Positions 15,682 to 25,547 of a stretch of DNA of 64,000 nt are shown in pieces. The stretch's first letter is position 1; every line of letters starts with the position of its first letter. A program made the translations under genes and the position numbers. The notes beneath the pieces are model-generated. The model did not search any database and was not told the DNA's origin. It was given only the letters and a program-made list of their open reading frames with translations. The DNA is taken from NCBI RefSeq assembly GCF_025822245.1, contig NZ_JACKTL010000033.1, forward strand, positions 172,434 through 236,433, read 5' to 3'. The DNA comes from Mycolicibacterium hodleri (GTDB lineage: Bacteria > Actinomycetota > Actinomycetes > Mycobacteriales > Mycobacteriaceae).

Positions 15682-17920
15682 CGACATGGGTGCTGCTGGG
15701 AACGTCCAGGACGTCGACGGGATTGAGCAGGTTGGCGTTGACGCCCGGGTGCGCGTTGGCCACGGCGAGCATCGTTCCGGGCAGGCCGTGTCCCCAGCCG
15801 TGCGGCAGGGAAACCACGCCGGGCATCATGTCGGCGCTTACCTGCACCACCACGTCCACCGAGCCGCCGTCGGTCTCCACCGTCGCGATGCTCGCGTCGG
15901 ACAGGCCCAAGGCGTCCGCGTCGTCGGGGTGCACTAGCAACGTGCATCGGTCCTTGCCGCGCATGAGAGCGGGCACGTTGTGCATCCACGAGTTGTTCGA
16001 CCGCAAGTGCCGCCTACTGGTCAGCACCAGCGACGGTGACTGCCTTTCCAATCGCGCGGCAAGCCTGGGAATGTCGTCGACGATCTGCGGATGAATCAAC
16101 TCGACACGACCCGACGGTGTCGTCACGGCCTCGTCGAGCCGTCCCGCCTCCAAGTCTCCCAGCCAGACACCGTCGGGATGCCGCCTGACGTCGGCGAGGG
16201 TCAGCCCGCCGGGTCGGGTTCCCAGATCGTCACCCCACGGCCCCAGTCGAATACCCAAGTCGACCAGCCGCTCCGGGCCTCGCCCGTCGAGGCTGGCGAA
16301 CGCGGCCCCGGCGTCGCGACCTGTCAGTGGGGTTCCCGTGGTCGCGCAGGCGGTGGCGATCACCCCCTGGACGTACAGGTCGTCCATGGCGGCGACGTCG
16401 ACGTCGGGCACCGGTGTTCCCAGCGCGGCGCCGGCCAAGCGCAGCAACAACTCCCACTCTCCCGGGCGATCTGGCACATCGGTGAACACCGGCTCGGACC
16501 ACTTGATGCAGGAGGCGACCGCGTACATCCAGTACAGGTCGTCGGCATGCGCTCGTTCCAGCGGCGACAGGCCGGGGAGGATGACGTCGGCGTGCCGGGT
16601 CGTCTCGTTGAGCCAATTGTCGACGCAAATCATGGCTTCGAGTCGAGGGAGTGCCTCGTCCAAGCGCCGCGATCCCGGTGCCGAGACGACGGGATTGCCC
16701 GCTATGGAAATGAGCGCACGGATCTGCCCGTCGCCAGCCGTGTCGATCTCCTCGGCCAAACAGCCGACCGGAAACTGACCGAGCACCTCCGGCGCTCCAC
16801 TCACCCGGCTGAAGAAGCGACCGAATTCCCACCGATCCGTCGTTTGGTCGGGGGGCTTCATGAACATCGGAGACCAGACGGCGGGCTTGGGAAAGAGCGC
16901 CCCTCCGAGGCGGTCTACCGAACCCAGCGCGACGTTCAAGACGAACACGAGCCACGTGGCCAAGGTCCCAAACTCCTGGGTGCACAGGCCAACTCGGCTG
17001 TACAGCACTGGCCGGTCCGCAGATGCAAGTTCTGCGGCGAGGCCACGGATGGTCTCCGCGTCGACGCCGGTTGCCGCACCGACCCGCTCCGGACTGAAGG
17101 GCTCGGCCAACGCGATGGCCTCCTCGAGCCCGATCACCTTGTCTTTCAGGTGCGGCGTCTCGGAGATCGCCCCGTCCTCGACCAGGGCCCTGAGCACCGC
17201 GAACAGCAGCAACGCGTCGGTGCCCGGACGGATCGGTACCCACGTCGACGCGCGCGCTGCCGTCTCGGTGCGCCGAGGGTCGACCACGACGACCTTGCCT
17301 CCACGACGACGGATGGCGGCCAAACTTCCCACGACGTCCGGGGCGGAAAGCATGGAACCCTGCGAAACGGCAGGGTTCGCCCCCAGGACCATCAAGTAGT
17401 CAGTCCGGCTGAGATCGGGAATCGGTGCGTTCCACATCCCGCCGAACAGCAGGGCACTCACCACGTTGAGCGGCCACTGGTCTACCGTTCCCGGCGAATA
17501 GTAGGCCGGCATACCGGCGGCCCCGGCCATGCCGACGAGTGCGCCGATGTAGGTGGCGAGGCCGAGGTTGTGCGCCACCGGGTTGCCGACGTAGACAGTC
17601 AGTACGCGAGCGCCGTGTTCTGCGAGAACCGGGCGGAGGACGCGCTCCACCTCCTCGTAGGCTTCTGGCCAGTCGATCTCGCGGAACGTTCCGTCCGCCG
17701 TCCGCACCATGGGCTTTCGCAGGCGGTCCGGATCGTCGTGCAGATGACCGAGCGTCGCACCCTTCGGGCAGATGTGCCCGCGCGACCACACGTCCTCGGC
17801 GTTTCCGCGAACGTCGATGGCGGTGCCCTCCTCTACCCGGACCCGCAGACCGCACATGGCCTCGCACAGGGGACAGGTCAGCGTGTGTTCGGAAGGTCCC
17901 ACGATATTCTCACTGGACAC
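15641..17920 (-). CDS. Molybdopterin-dependent oxidoreductase (Fe4S4/bis-MGD), second gene of pair
   Basis: A 759-residue DMSO-reductase-superfamily catalytic subunit. C16-x2-C19-x3-C23-x27-C51 (CPLCEAMCG ... CPKG) binds a [4Fe-4S] cluster. The bis-MGD domains follow, with LGANPAVSQGS and VVVDPRRTETA, and the C-terminal MGD-binding domain has NNSWMHNVPALMRG and VSLPHGWGHGLPG. No Tat signal is visible, so it is probably cytoplasmic. It lies 61 bp downstream of a paralogue with the same motifs and is probably co-transcribed. Formate dehydrogenase-like or nitrate reductase-like annotation is common for such proteins; no electron-transfer subunit adjoins it, and the substrate is unknown. Confidence 0.85.
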   Translation of the reverse strand: MSSENIVGPSEHTLTCPLCEAMCGLRVRVEEGTAIDVRGNAEDVWSRGHICPKGATLGHLHDDPDRLRKPMVRTADGTFREIDWPEAYEEVERVLRPVLAEHGARVLTVYVGNPVAHNLGLATYIGALVGMAGAAGMPAYYSPGTVDQWPLNVVSALLFGGMWNAPIPDLSRTDYLMVLGANPAVSQGSMLSAPDVVGSLAAIRRRGGKVVVVDPRRTETAARASTWVPIRPGTDALLLFAVLRALVEDGAISETPHLKDKVIGLEEAIALAEPFSPERVGAATGVDAETIRGLAAELASADRPVLYSRVGLCTQEFGTLATWLVFVLNVALGSVDRLGGALFPKPAVWSPMFMKPPDQTTDRWEFGRFFSRVSGAPEVLGQFPVGCLAEEIDTAGDGQIRALISIAGNPVVSAPGSRRLDEALPRLEAMICVDNWLNETTRHADVILPGLSPLERAHADDLYWMYAVASCIKWSEPVFTDVPDRPGEWELLLRLAGAALGTPVPDVDVAAMDDLYVQGVIATACATTGTPLTGRDAGAAFASLDGRGPERLVDLGIRLGPWGDDLGTRPGGLTLADVRRHPDGVWLGDLEAGRLDEAVTTPSGRVELIHPQIVDDIPRLAARLERQSPSLVLTSRRHLRSNNSWMHNVPALMRGKDRCTLLVHPDDADALGLSDASIATVETDGGSVDVVVQVSADMMPGVVSLPHGWGHGLPGTMLAVANAHPGVNANLLNPVDVLDVPSSTHVVNGVPCRVRPGSS

Positions 17921-17981
17921 CTGTCCAGGTTAGCCGTGAAGCGCTGGTGCAACGGGCGATTCGAGGAAACGAGCTCGCCCG

Positions 17982-20189
17982 TCAGGACACGGCGCGATCC
18001 GTCTCCGCCACGACGACCTTCTCCAGCCGCACCGCGACGCCGTTGAGGACCGACATTCCGGCCAGGCGTTCGAGGTCGTCGCTGCGGCTCGACGTGAGGT
18101 CGTTGACGTTCGCGCCACCGGCGGCGTTGGCGCGTGTCCATCCGCCGTCGTGACCCCAGCCGTGCGGAACGGCGATCGTGCCTGGACCTACCTCGTCGGT
18201 GACGAGGACCTCGGTCTCGATGGTCCCCGACGGCGACACGATGCGGACCTGGCCTCCGTCGACCAGTCCGGCGTCGGCCGCATCCGTCGGGTTGATCCGG
18301 GCCCGGTGGCGCCGCGGCGGGGCGCCCCTCATCAGGGTCTCGCTGTTGTGCATCCACGAGTTGTGGGATCGGAGTTCGCGCAGGCCGATCATCAGCAGGG
18401 GGAAGGCCGCGTCGTCGGGGTGCCGATCACCGACTTGACCAATTTCGGCAAGAATCTCGTTGGGTGCCAAATGAACTCGCTTGTCCGGGTGCTGAACGAT
18501 CTCCTGCAACAGCCCGGTGGGTGCGTGTTCGGCCAGCACCACGCCGTGCGGCCGGGCGCGCAACCGCCGTGCGTTGAGCCCTCCGCGGCGCAACCCGAAA
18601 CGGTCACCGTAGGGTCCGAGGCGCAGCAGCAGCTCGAAGATGCGCCGCGGCGTCAGGCGCGCCGGCCCGATGCGGTCGAACAACATGAAGATCGAGTTGA
18701 GCCGGGCCAGTGGTCCCTGCGCCAGCAGCGACACGCCCATCAAGCGGGCAATGTCGTCGTAGACCCGCCATTCCTCTCGCGCCTGACCATACGGTGCGAC
18801 GACCGCCTCGGTGGACTGCATGTAGACCGTCGGTGAGGCCGCGGCGAATCCCCATTGCATGTCGGGCCTTTCGAGAAAGGTGGTCGCCGGCAGGACGTAG
18901 TCCGCGTGTCGATTCGTCTCGTTGACGTAGAGGTCCATGGCGACGAACAGGTCCAACGTCGGCAGCGCCGCCGCCAAGGCCCTCCCGTTGGGAACCGACA
19001 GGACGGGGTTGCCCGCGGTGCTGATCAACGCCCGGAGCTGACCGGGCCCCGCAGTGGTGATCTCCTCCGCCATGACCGTCGCGGGGAAGGTGCCCATGAC
19101 GTCGGGATGACCGCCCACGCGAGAGCGCACCTCGTCGTAGCGCAGGGCTCCCGCCCGTTCGCCAAACTCCTCGAGCGGGACCACGCCTCGGGCGAACAGG
19201 GTTCCACCGGGGCGGTCGAGGTTGCCGGTGACCACCGACAGCGCGTCGAGCAGGAAGCAGACCAGGGTGGCGTGCCGACCCAGACACGCGCCGGTGCGCC
19301 CGTACGCCGATGCCGACCGCGCGGAGGCGAAGTCCCGCGCCAGGCCGCGGACCACGCCGGCCGCGACACCGGTGCGTTCCATCGTGCGCTCGGGTGGGAA
19401 TTCGGCTGCTGCAGCACGCAATCGGGCCACCCCGGTGGCCTGCCGGGCGACCGCGACGTCGTCGGTCAAGCCCTCCTCGAAGACGACGTTCAACATCGAC
19501 AGCAGCAGCCAGGCGTCGCCGTCGGGCCGGACCGCGAGGTGTTCGTAGCTCCGGGCGGTCTCGGTGCGCCGGGGGTCGATGACGACCACTCGTCCGCCAC
19601 GCGCGACGATGCCGGCCAGATCGTCCCTGATGCGCGGGCTTCGCAACGCACTGGCGTGCGACACGAGCGGATTGGCTCCCAGCATCAGCAGGAAGTCGGT
19701 TCGCGGGAGGTCGGGGAAGGGCAGTTGGCTGATGGCACCGTAGAGCAGCTTGCTCGCGACGAACCGGCTGTTGATGTCCTGGGAGCCAGGCGAGTACATG
19801 TGCGGCGAGTTCAGCCGCTTCATGAACAGCCCGTGCCACAGGCTGGTCGCATATCCGAACGCCGCCGGATTCCCGAGATAGTGGCCGACGGCGCCGCCGC
19901 CGTGTTGGTCCACCACGCGCCGTAGCCGCCGGGCGATCTCGGTCAGCGCGGTGTCCCAACTGACGTCGTCGAACCCTCCGTCCGGGCGCCTGCGCAGCGG
20001 GGTCAGCACCCAGTCGGGGTCGTTCTGGACGTCGGCCATGGCGATGCCCTTGGGGCAAGCGCGGCCACGGGACAACGGGTTGTCGTCGTCGGGCCGCAGT
20101 TTCACCAGCCGTCCGTCCTCCACGGTCGCGACGACACCGCAGAGGGCCTCGCAGATCCGGCAGTACGTCACGTGCTGTTCTGTCGTCAT
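17982..20189 (-). CDS. Molybdopterin-dependent oxidoreductase (Fe4S4/bis-MGD), first gene of pair
   Basis: A 735-residue paralogue of the following gene. It has the same N-terminal cluster site C10-x2-C13-x3-C17-x27-C45 (YCRICEALCG ... CPKG), then LGNPAAFGYATSLWHG, MLGANPLVSHASAL, VVVIDPRRTETARS and, near the end, HNSWMHNSETLMRG and VPHGWGHDGG. These mark a bis-MGD oxidoreductase. YSPGSQDINSRFV occupies the region where formate dehydrogenases and nitrate reductases carry a Sec or Cys molybdenum ligand; no such residue is obvious here. No signal peptide. It leads the two-gene operon and is divergent from the DUF4174 gene. Reaction unknown. Confidence 0.85.
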   Translation of the reverse strand: MTTEQHVTYCRICEALCGVVATVEDGRLVKLRPDDDNPLSRGRACPKGIAMADVQNDPDWVLTPLRRRPDGGFDDVSWDTALTEIARRLRRVVDQHGGGAVGHYLGNPAAFGYATSLWHGLFMKRLNSPHMYSPGSQDINSRFVASKLLYGAISQLPFPDLPRTDFLLMLGANPLVSHASALRSPRIRDDLAGIVARGGRVVVIDPRRTETARSYEHLAVRPDGDAWLLLSMLNVVFEEGLTDDVAVARQATGVARLRAAAAEFPPERTMERTGVAAGVVRGLARDFASARSASAYGRTGACLGRHATLVCFLLDALSVVTGNLDRPGGTLFARGVVPLEEFGERAGALRYDEVRSRVGGHPDVMGTFPATVMAEEITTAGPGQLRALISTAGNPVLSVPNGRALAAALPTLDLFVAMDLYVNETNRHADYVLPATTFLERPDMQWGFAAASPTVYMQSTEAVVAPYGQAREEWRVYDDIARLMGVSLLAQGPLARLNSIFMLFDRIGPARLTPRRIFELLLRLGPYGDRFGLRRGGLNARRLRARPHGVVLAEHAPTGLLQEIVQHPDKRVHLAPNEILAEIGQVGDRHPDDAAFPLLMIGLRELRSHNSWMHNSETLMRGAPPRRHRARINPTDAADAGLVDGGQVRIVSPSGTIETEVLVTDEVGPGTIAVPHGWGHDGGWTRANAAGGANVNDLTSSRSDDLERLAGMSVLNGVAVRLEKVVVAETDRAVS

Positions 20190-20263
20190 CGACGTTTCCC
20201 CATCACGGTGTCCAAACGTCCATATCGACAGGAGAGCACGAGTCGGTAAGGTCGAGAAGCACT

Positions 20264-20734
20264 ATGGCAAAGACGCGCGGCGTTCGGCGATTGGCGTTCG
20301 TGGTCATCGGTGTGGCAGCCATTGCTTCCCTCGGACCGGCTAGGGCCATGGCTGCCGAACTGAGTGACTATCGCTGGCAGAGCCGTCCTCTACTGGTGTT
20401 CGCGCCGACGGCAAGCGATCCACGGCTCCTCGAAACGCTGAACCGAGTCGACGCCACTCGATGCGACTTCACCGGTCGGGACATGGTTCTCGGAGTGGTG
20501 GTCGCCGAGGGCGACAGTACCCTCGACGGCCACGCCGTCGACGCCGACGAGGCACGGCGGCTGAGGACCCAGTTTGCGATCGGTGACGACACCTTCAGCG
20601 TCGTGTTGATCGGGAAGGACGGCGGCGAGAAGATGCGCGTCGACGAGGTTCCGGATCTTCAGGCGATCTATGCCGTAGTCGACGGCATGCCGATGAGAAG
20701 TCGCGAGATGGGTGCCGATCCGGGTCGGTGCTGA
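20264..20734 (+). CDS. Secreted DUF4174 protein
   Basis: A 156-residue protein with an N-terminal signal peptide: basic MAKTRGVRR, hydrophobic LAFVVIGVAAIASL, and a likely cut after ARAMA. The mature part reads YRWQSRPLLVFAPTASDPRL, then GRDMVLGVVV, VVLIGKDGGEKMR and a helical end, the DUF4174 thioredoxin-like layout without a CxxC pair. The function of the family is unknown. It is divergent from the molybdopterin oxidoreductases, with 74 bp between starts, so a shared control region is possible. Confidence 0.7.
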   Translation: MAKTRGVRRLAFVVIGVAAIASLGPARAMAAELSDYRWQSRPLLVFAPTASDPRLLETLNRVDATRCDFTGRDMVLGVVVAEGDSTLDGHAVDADEARRLRTQFAIGDDTFSVVLIGKDGGEKMRVDEVPDLQAIYAVVDGMPMRSREMGADPGRC

Positions 20735-20750
20735 CGTCGGGGACCACCAC

Positions 20751-20981
20751 GTGGTTGACGCCAAACACGTTTACTTCTATGGGAAGTCGACGGGTACAGC
20801 CCACATCCCGTTGTCGGGCGCTGTGGTCGAGCGAATCGTCACCCAGCTCGAACCGCTGAGATACGACCGGATCTATGGAAACTTCAACAACTCCGTCAAC
20901 GCCGATGCGAAGGCCCTACTCAGAGCATCTGCGGACCGACATGTCGCCTGGATTCGCGGAGACTTCGACCACTTGACCTGA
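20751..20981 (+). pseudogene. Remnant of an MBL-fold metallohydrolase (C-terminal end)
   Basis: About 76 codons resemble the C-terminus of mycobacterial MBL-fold hydrolases: HVYFYGKSTGTAHIPLSG, LRYDRIYGNFNNSV and ASADRHVAWIRGDFDHLT, the last being a typical terminal motif (SADRYLxWLxGDFDHLT). The metal-binding HxHxDH part is absent upstream, where the DUF4174 gene ends instead. This is probably a deletion remnant rather than a gene. Confidence 0.55.
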
Positions 20982-21297
20982 TCCCAATGACGACGAGCGA
21001 TCCACCACCGTGGCGATCAGCACCCACCTGAGCGGTAGACGGCATGCCGTCGGAAGCGCATGGCTGCGGTATCTTTCGCGGTCCACGACCAGGGATGACT
21101 TCCAATCAGCCATTTCCGCACGAGAACCGTGAGCAGCCCGCGTCGCTCCAGGACACATCTTCTGGTCTCACGACGCGCACCATCGGATCAGTACTTGGAT
21201 GCGACAGGATTCGTCTTCCGATGTGTCGAATCGTGTCGGGCAGATCTCCTCTAGCACCAGAATGAATGCGGGTTAGCTTCATCGATTGAAGGAGGAC
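20982..21297. other. Intergenic stretch without recognisable genes
   Basis: No reading frame on either strand resembles a known protein. Composition is less GC-rich than neighbouring genes near 21100-21290. The last bases hold the AAGGAGGA ribosome-binding site of the next gene (21289-21296). It probably contains that gene's promoter, which I cannot place. Confidence 0.4.
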
Positions 21298-21618
21298 ATG
21301 GTGCAGTATTTCGTCCAGTTCGACATCCACCAGCCCGTCGACATGAGCCGCGAAGAATTATTCACGATCTGGCTCGAGGAAGCCCGCGCGGCGCAGGGTG
21401 CCGTCGACGCCGGGGTGGTGACCAACCTGTGGAAAGTCGTCGGCCAGCGCAGCGTCTTCGCCGTGCTCGACGTACCCGATCACACGTCGCTCGACCAGGC
21501 GCTCGAGTCGCTGCCGATCATCCAGAAGCTCGGCAGCTCGGTGGACACCCGCGCTCACGCGATCCGGCCTTACAGCGAATTTGCCGAAGAGTTGCGCATC
21601 GCGGTTGAGGGCAAGTAG
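21298..21618 (+). CDS. Muconolactone delta-isomerase family protein
   Basis: A 106-residue protein of the muconolactone isomerase family (ferredoxin-like dimeric alpha+beta barrel). VQYFVQFDIHQPVDMSREEL, then ARAAQGAVDAGVVTNLWKVVGQRSVF and SLPIIQKLGSSVDTRAHAIRP, are the conserved segments. AAGGAGG lies just upstream; GTG 21301 has better spacing than ATG 21298, a one-codon difference. In the beta-ketoadipate pathway this enzyme converts muconolactone to 3-oxoadipate enol-lactone, but no catA/catB lies nearby, so an aromatic catabolic role is not supported by context. An AraC regulator follows after 103 bp. Confidence 0.72.
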   Translation: MVQYFVQFDIHQPVDMSREELFTIWLEEARAAQGAVDAGVVTNLWKVVGQRSVFAVLDVPDHTSLDQALESLPIIQKLGSSVDTRAHAIRPYSEFAEELRIAVEGK

Positions 21619-21721
21619 CTCACGCTAGGCGCCCCAAGCCTCGGGTCGCGCAGAAGCGGGGCATACAGCGAGATATCGTCGAGTCACGCGACGTATCCAC
21701 TCGGAACTGGAGGTTGGCGGG

Positions 21722-22669
21722 ATGCTCGGTGACCCCGCCGGGGACGACGAAAAGTCGAACGACCTTGCCGAGGAACTCTTGGCTCGCTCGTATGGCGACG
21801 GCGCCAACGTGGGCCTGTGGCCCGGCATGACGATCTACCGGTACGTCGAACCGACAGTGCCGAAATGGGATGAGATTCAATCACTCTCGGTATGCATCGT
21901 CGCCCAGGGCCGCAAGGCCGTCACCGCAGACGGCCATCACTACGTGTACGACCAATACCAATATCTGGTGCTCAGAAGCAACTTGCACTTTCAGTCGCAG
22001 ATCCTGGACGCAACGCCAGACAAACCGTTCCTCGCCTTCGTGCTGCAGATAGACCCGGCGGTGGTCCGCAAGGTCTCGGCGGAGATGGTCGGTCGGCGCG
22101 GGGTCGCAGACCACCTAGCGGCGCCGACCGAGAGTCGGGACCAGAGCGTCGTGTCCGAACTCGACGAGGAGCTCATGAGCGCCGTCCTTCGCTTCACGAA
22201 GTCTCTTTCCGCGGATTCTGACCGGCGGGTACTTGCTCCGCTGTACTTGCAGGAACTGGTGTACCGCATCTTGCAGCGTGACCGGTTCTCCAAACTCCTC
22301 TTGATTGCCGGCCAGCAGGACGACGGGAATTCCATTGCAGCGGCGTTGAATTACATCCACGCGCACCTGTCCGAGCCACTGACGGTCGAGATCCTTGCCC
22401 GGCAAGTGAACCTCAGTTCGTCTGCGTTTTCGCGCCGGTTTCGCGAACTCACCGGCAGGTCGCCCTATCAGTTCGTCAAGGAGACCCGGCTGGAGCGGGC
22501 GCGCGAACTGTTACTCGAACGCCGACTGCGGGTCGGTGACGTGTCCGTCGCAGTCGGATACACCAGCATGTCGCACTTCACGAAGGAATTCCGCGCGCGC
22601 TTCGGGACGACCCCGCGCGAGTACGCCGACGCAGAGGGACTGAGCCGTGATCTGCGTGCCGCTCGCTGA
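21722..22669 (+). CDS. AraC family transcriptional regulator
   Basis: A 315-residue activator. Residues about 30-190 form an AraC-type N-terminal cupin (WPGMTIYRYVEPTVPKWDEI, then VCIVAQGRKAV and HYVYDQYQYLVL). Residues about 210-305 carry the two helix-turn-helix motifs: HLSEPLTVEILARQVNLSSS and ELTGRSPYQFVKETRLERAR, then VAVGYTSMSHFTKEFRARFG. This is the AraC_N plus HTH_18 architecture. It may act on the adjacent isomerase-like gene or on itself. Ligand unknown. Confidence 0.87.
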   Translation: MLGDPAGDDEKSNDLAEELLARSYGDGANVGLWPGMTIYRYVEPTVPKWDEIQSLSVCIVAQGRKAVTADGHHYVYDQYQYLVLRSNLHFQSQILDATPDKPFLAFVLQIDPAVVRKVSAEMVGRRGVADHLAAPTESRDQSVVSELDEELMSAVLRFTKSLSADSDRRVLAPLYLQELVYRILQRDRFSKLLLIAGQQDDGNSIAAALNYIHAHLSEPLTVEILARQVNLSSSAFSRRFRELTGRSPYQFVKETRLERARELLLERRLRVGDVSVAVGYTSMSHFTKEFRARFGTTPREYADAEGLSRDLRAAR

Positions 22670-22843
22670 TCACGTCGACATGGGCGCGAGTCGAGCGGAA
22701 ATGGGTTGGCAGACTCCAACGGTCGGGGTTGCCCGATCGCCGCACCTCGACCACGGCACGCCGCCAGCCCCGAGCGAGTCCTCGCCATGGTCTCGTCAAT
22801 AGGATCGTGGAGTGGCCGACCCGCCACGGGTTAGGAGCCTAAG

Positions 22844-24160
22844 TTGATCCAGCAATTGCGGACGCCCTCGCACGTCGCCATCGATCGCATGGTGGTGACC
22901 AATCACCGCATCGAGGTACCGCTCGACTGGAGTGATCCCACGGGACCCCAGATCAGCCTGCACGCACGGGAAGTCGTCGCCGCCGAGCACGCCGGCGATG
23001 CGAGCCGGCCGGCCATCGTGTGGTTCCAAGGCGGTCCGGGTCACGAGGTCGCGTTTCCCGATCATCGCGGGAGTTGGCTCGAACAACTGCTGACGCGATA
23101 CAGAGTGGTGTTGTTGGATCAACGCGGCACCGGCCTCAGCACCCCACTCGACGCGCGCGCCCTTCCCATCGCGGACGCGACGCGCCTTGCCGACTACCTT
23201 CGCCACTTTCGACAAGATTCGATCGTGCGCGACGCAGATCGTCTGCGCGCCACGCTCTACGGTCAGGACACCGACTGGTATGTCTTCGGTCAGAGCTTCG
23301 GCGGTTTCTGTTCACTGACATACCTCTCGTATCTGCCCGAGCATCTGCGCGGTGTGATCGTCACCGGCGGTTTCGCGCCCGTGCTGCACGAGACCGACGA
23401 TGTCTGCGCCCGGCTCTTCAAGCAGGTGGCGAGCCGCAATGCCGACTACTACGCGCGGTTTCCCCAGGATGCGCCCCGCGTGAGACGGATCGTCGACCAT
23501 CTCGAGGCGGCCGACGACGTCGACGGCCGCGGTCAGCGACTCAGTGCCCGCCGTTTCCTGATGCTCGGCAACATGCTCGGCCTGCAGCATGGAGCCGCCG
23601 AGCTGCACGGGGTCGTCGAGCGCGCCGCCAACGACCTCGAGCAGCTCGGCATGCTCAGCGGCGTCGTTCATGCGCAGGTCGCCTCGATGATGTCGCCCGC
23701 GACGAACCCCATCTACACGGTGCTTCACGAGGCCGTCTACACCAGCGGCCCGGCGACTCGGTGGGCCGCCGAGCGCGCGCGCCGCGCTGACGCACGTTTC
23801 GCGCTCGATGCGCAGCCGGCACCATATTTCACGGGAGAGGCAATATTTCCGTGGATGCTCGACGAGCTGCCCGAGCTCACCCCGCTCCGCGAAGCTGCGA
23901 ATATCCTTGCAGAACAAGATAATTGGCCGGCGCTGTACGACATCGCACGACTGGAGGCGAATACCGTCCCCGTCGTCGGCACGGTGTACTGGGACGACGC
24001 GTACGTCGAGCGAACCATGGCGCTCGAAACGGTCTCGATGCTCGGAAACTGCAGCCCCTGGATTACCAACGAATTCGAGCACGGAGCCTACCGGCACGAA
24101 CCAGGACGAATCGCGGACCGCTTGTTCGCGCTGCTCGACGACCTGACCGCGCGTGGGTGA
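22844..24160 (+). CDS. Alpha/beta hydrolase, prolyl aminopeptidase (S33) type
   Basis: A 438-residue serine hydrolase that would remove N-terminal proline (or another small residue) from peptides. TTG 22844 follows TAGGAG with suitable spacing. FQGGPGHE (about 61-68) is the oxyanion loop, LLDQRGTGLS is the conserved strand-turn, and FGQSFGGF places the nucleophile at S151. Near the C-terminus VYWDDAYVER and EFEHGAYRHEP supply candidate acid and histidine. Length and motif order match the longer actinobacterial proline iminopeptidases. It is single and converges on the MFS transporter with a 10-bp gap. Confidence 0.82.
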   Translation: MIQQLRTPSHVAIDRMVVTNHRIEVPLDWSDPTGPQISLHAREVVAAEHAGDASRPAIVWFQGGPGHEVAFPDHRGSWLEQLLTRYRVVLLDQRGTGLSTPLDARALPIADATRLADYLRHFRQDSIVRDADRLRATLYGQDTDWYVFGQSFGGFCSLTYLSYLPEHLRGVIVTGGFAPVLHETDDVCARLFKQVASRNADYYARFPQDAPRVRRIVDHLEAADDVDGRGQRLSARRFLMLGNMLGLQHGAAELHGVVERAANDLEQLGMLSGVVHAQVASMMSPATNPIYTVLHEAVYTSGPATRWAAERARRADARFALDAQPAPYFTGEAIFPWMLDELPELTPLREAANILAEQDNWPALYDIARLEANTVPVVGTVYWDDAYVERTMALETVSMLGNCSPWITNEFEHGAYRHEPGRIADRLFALLDDLTARG

Positions 24161-24170
24161 ATGCGGTTGG

Positions 24171-25457
24171 TCAGGGCTCCTCGACGATGTCGCGGCGGTA
24201 CCGCCGCGCGGCAAGCGCGTAGCAACCGATCGCCACCAGCTGCATGGTCGGCACCAGGATCAGCAGTGCCCGGCCCAGCGCCTGCGGGCCCAGCTCCGCG
24301 GTCAGCGAATCGCTGATCACACCGGTCAGGAACGGCCCGACCGCGCCCAGCGTCGCGTTGAAGAACAAGAAGATGGCCGACGCCGTCGCGCGCTGCTCGG
24401 GGAGCACCAGACGCTGGATGGCCGCGATGGACGGCGCCAGATACGCGGTCCCGATGACGTAGGCCAGCGCCAGCAGCCACACGCACCACATGCGGCTCTC
24501 GACCACGAACGCCAACACCGACGCCGGCAGCAGAGCCGCAATCAGGATGACCACGATCCACAGCAACCAGCGCGGATCGCGGGTGGCCAGCCGGTCGGCG
24601 ATCCGTCCGACGATCAGCAGTCCGAGGACTCCGAGCACGCCAGCGGCCACGCCGTACTCCACACCGACCTCGCCGAGCGACATACCCCGGGTGCGCATCA
24701 GGAACGCGGGCGCGAAGGTGGTCAGCGAATAGCCGGCCGCCGACACCAACGCGGTGCCGGCCACCATGGCCAGAAAGCTGTGCTTGCGCAGCAGATCCCA
24801 CCAGTTCAGCGCCGCGGCGCGTTCCCGCACGGGCGGGGTGGGTAGGCGCTGGCGGCTGCCCACCACCCACAACACCAGGGGTGCCAACAGCACACTGATG
24901 CCGCCCATCACCACGAAGGCCATTCGCCAGCCCATGCTCTCGGCGAGCAGGCCCCCGCCGATGAGGCTGGCGGCACTCGCCAACGGGATCGACATGGTGA
25001 TGACCGCCAGCGGCGCCGACCGTTTCTCCGGGACGAAGTTGCGCGCCACGTAGGCGTGCGCCGCCGGTGTGCTGCCCGCCTCGCCGATGGCCACTCCGAC
25101 GCGGGTAAGCGCGAGCTGGACGCCGGACTGAACCGCGCCACCCAGCATCGTCATCGCACCCCACAACGTCAGGCAACCGGCGATGATCGCGCCGAAAATG
25201 CCGCGGTCGGCGAAACGTGCGATCACGATGCCCAAAACGGCATAGACGATGAGGAACCCGAACCCGTTGATGACGCCGATTGCGGTGTCGGACAACGCCA
25301 GATCCTTCTTGATGGGCTCGGCCAGCACACCCGGCAGGAAGCGGTCGACGTAGTTGAGGGTGCCGACCAGGGCGAGCACCGCGACGGCGGCCCACGCGCG
25401 AGGCGGCCCGTGGGTGGTCAGGGGTTCAAGCGAAGCGGCGTCCCGCGGTGTCGACAT
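24171..25457 (-). CDS. MFS transporter, spinster-like
   Basis: A 428-residue major facilitator with twelve predicted helices, starting at an ATG preceded by GAGGAGA. NYVDRFLPGVLAEPIKKDL in the first loop and GVGVAIGEAGSTPAAHAYVA-like sequence in helices 4-5 are typical of the Spinster/ACS group. The loop-2 motif A equivalent is VIARFADRGIFGAI. It has no catabolic partner beside it. The substrate, probably an organic anion, is not inferable. The Gdx exporter and its riboswitch lie upstream on the same strand, but the 90-bp gap does not prove co-transcription. Confidence 0.82.
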   Translation of the reverse strand: MSTPRDAASLEPLTTHGPPRAWAAVAVLALVGTLNYVDRFLPGVLAEPIKKDLALSDTAIGVINGFGFLIVYAVLGIVIARFADRGIFGAIIAGCLTLWGAMTMLGGAVQSGVQLALTRVGVAIGEAGSTPAAHAYVARNFVPEKRSAPLAVITMSIPLASAASLIGGGLLAESMGWRMAFVVMGGISVLLAPLVLWVVGSRQRLPTPPVRERAAALNWWDLLRKHSFLAMVAGTALVSAAGYSLTTFAPAFLMRTRGMSLGEVGVEYGVAAGVLGVLGLLIVGRIADRLATRDPRWLLWIVVILIAALLPASVLAFVVESRMWCVWLLALAYVIGTAYLAPSIAAIQRLVLPEQRATASAIFLFFNATLGAVGPFLTGVISDSLTAELGPQALGRALLILVPTMQLVAIGCYALAARRYRRDIVEEP

Positions 25458-25547
25458 CGTTCTCCTCGGTGATTCGATGACGAGCAGCCTTGCAGACGGC
25501 CTGCAGCCGTGGCGGCGGCCCTACCGGCTGGGCACCCGATGGGTGGG

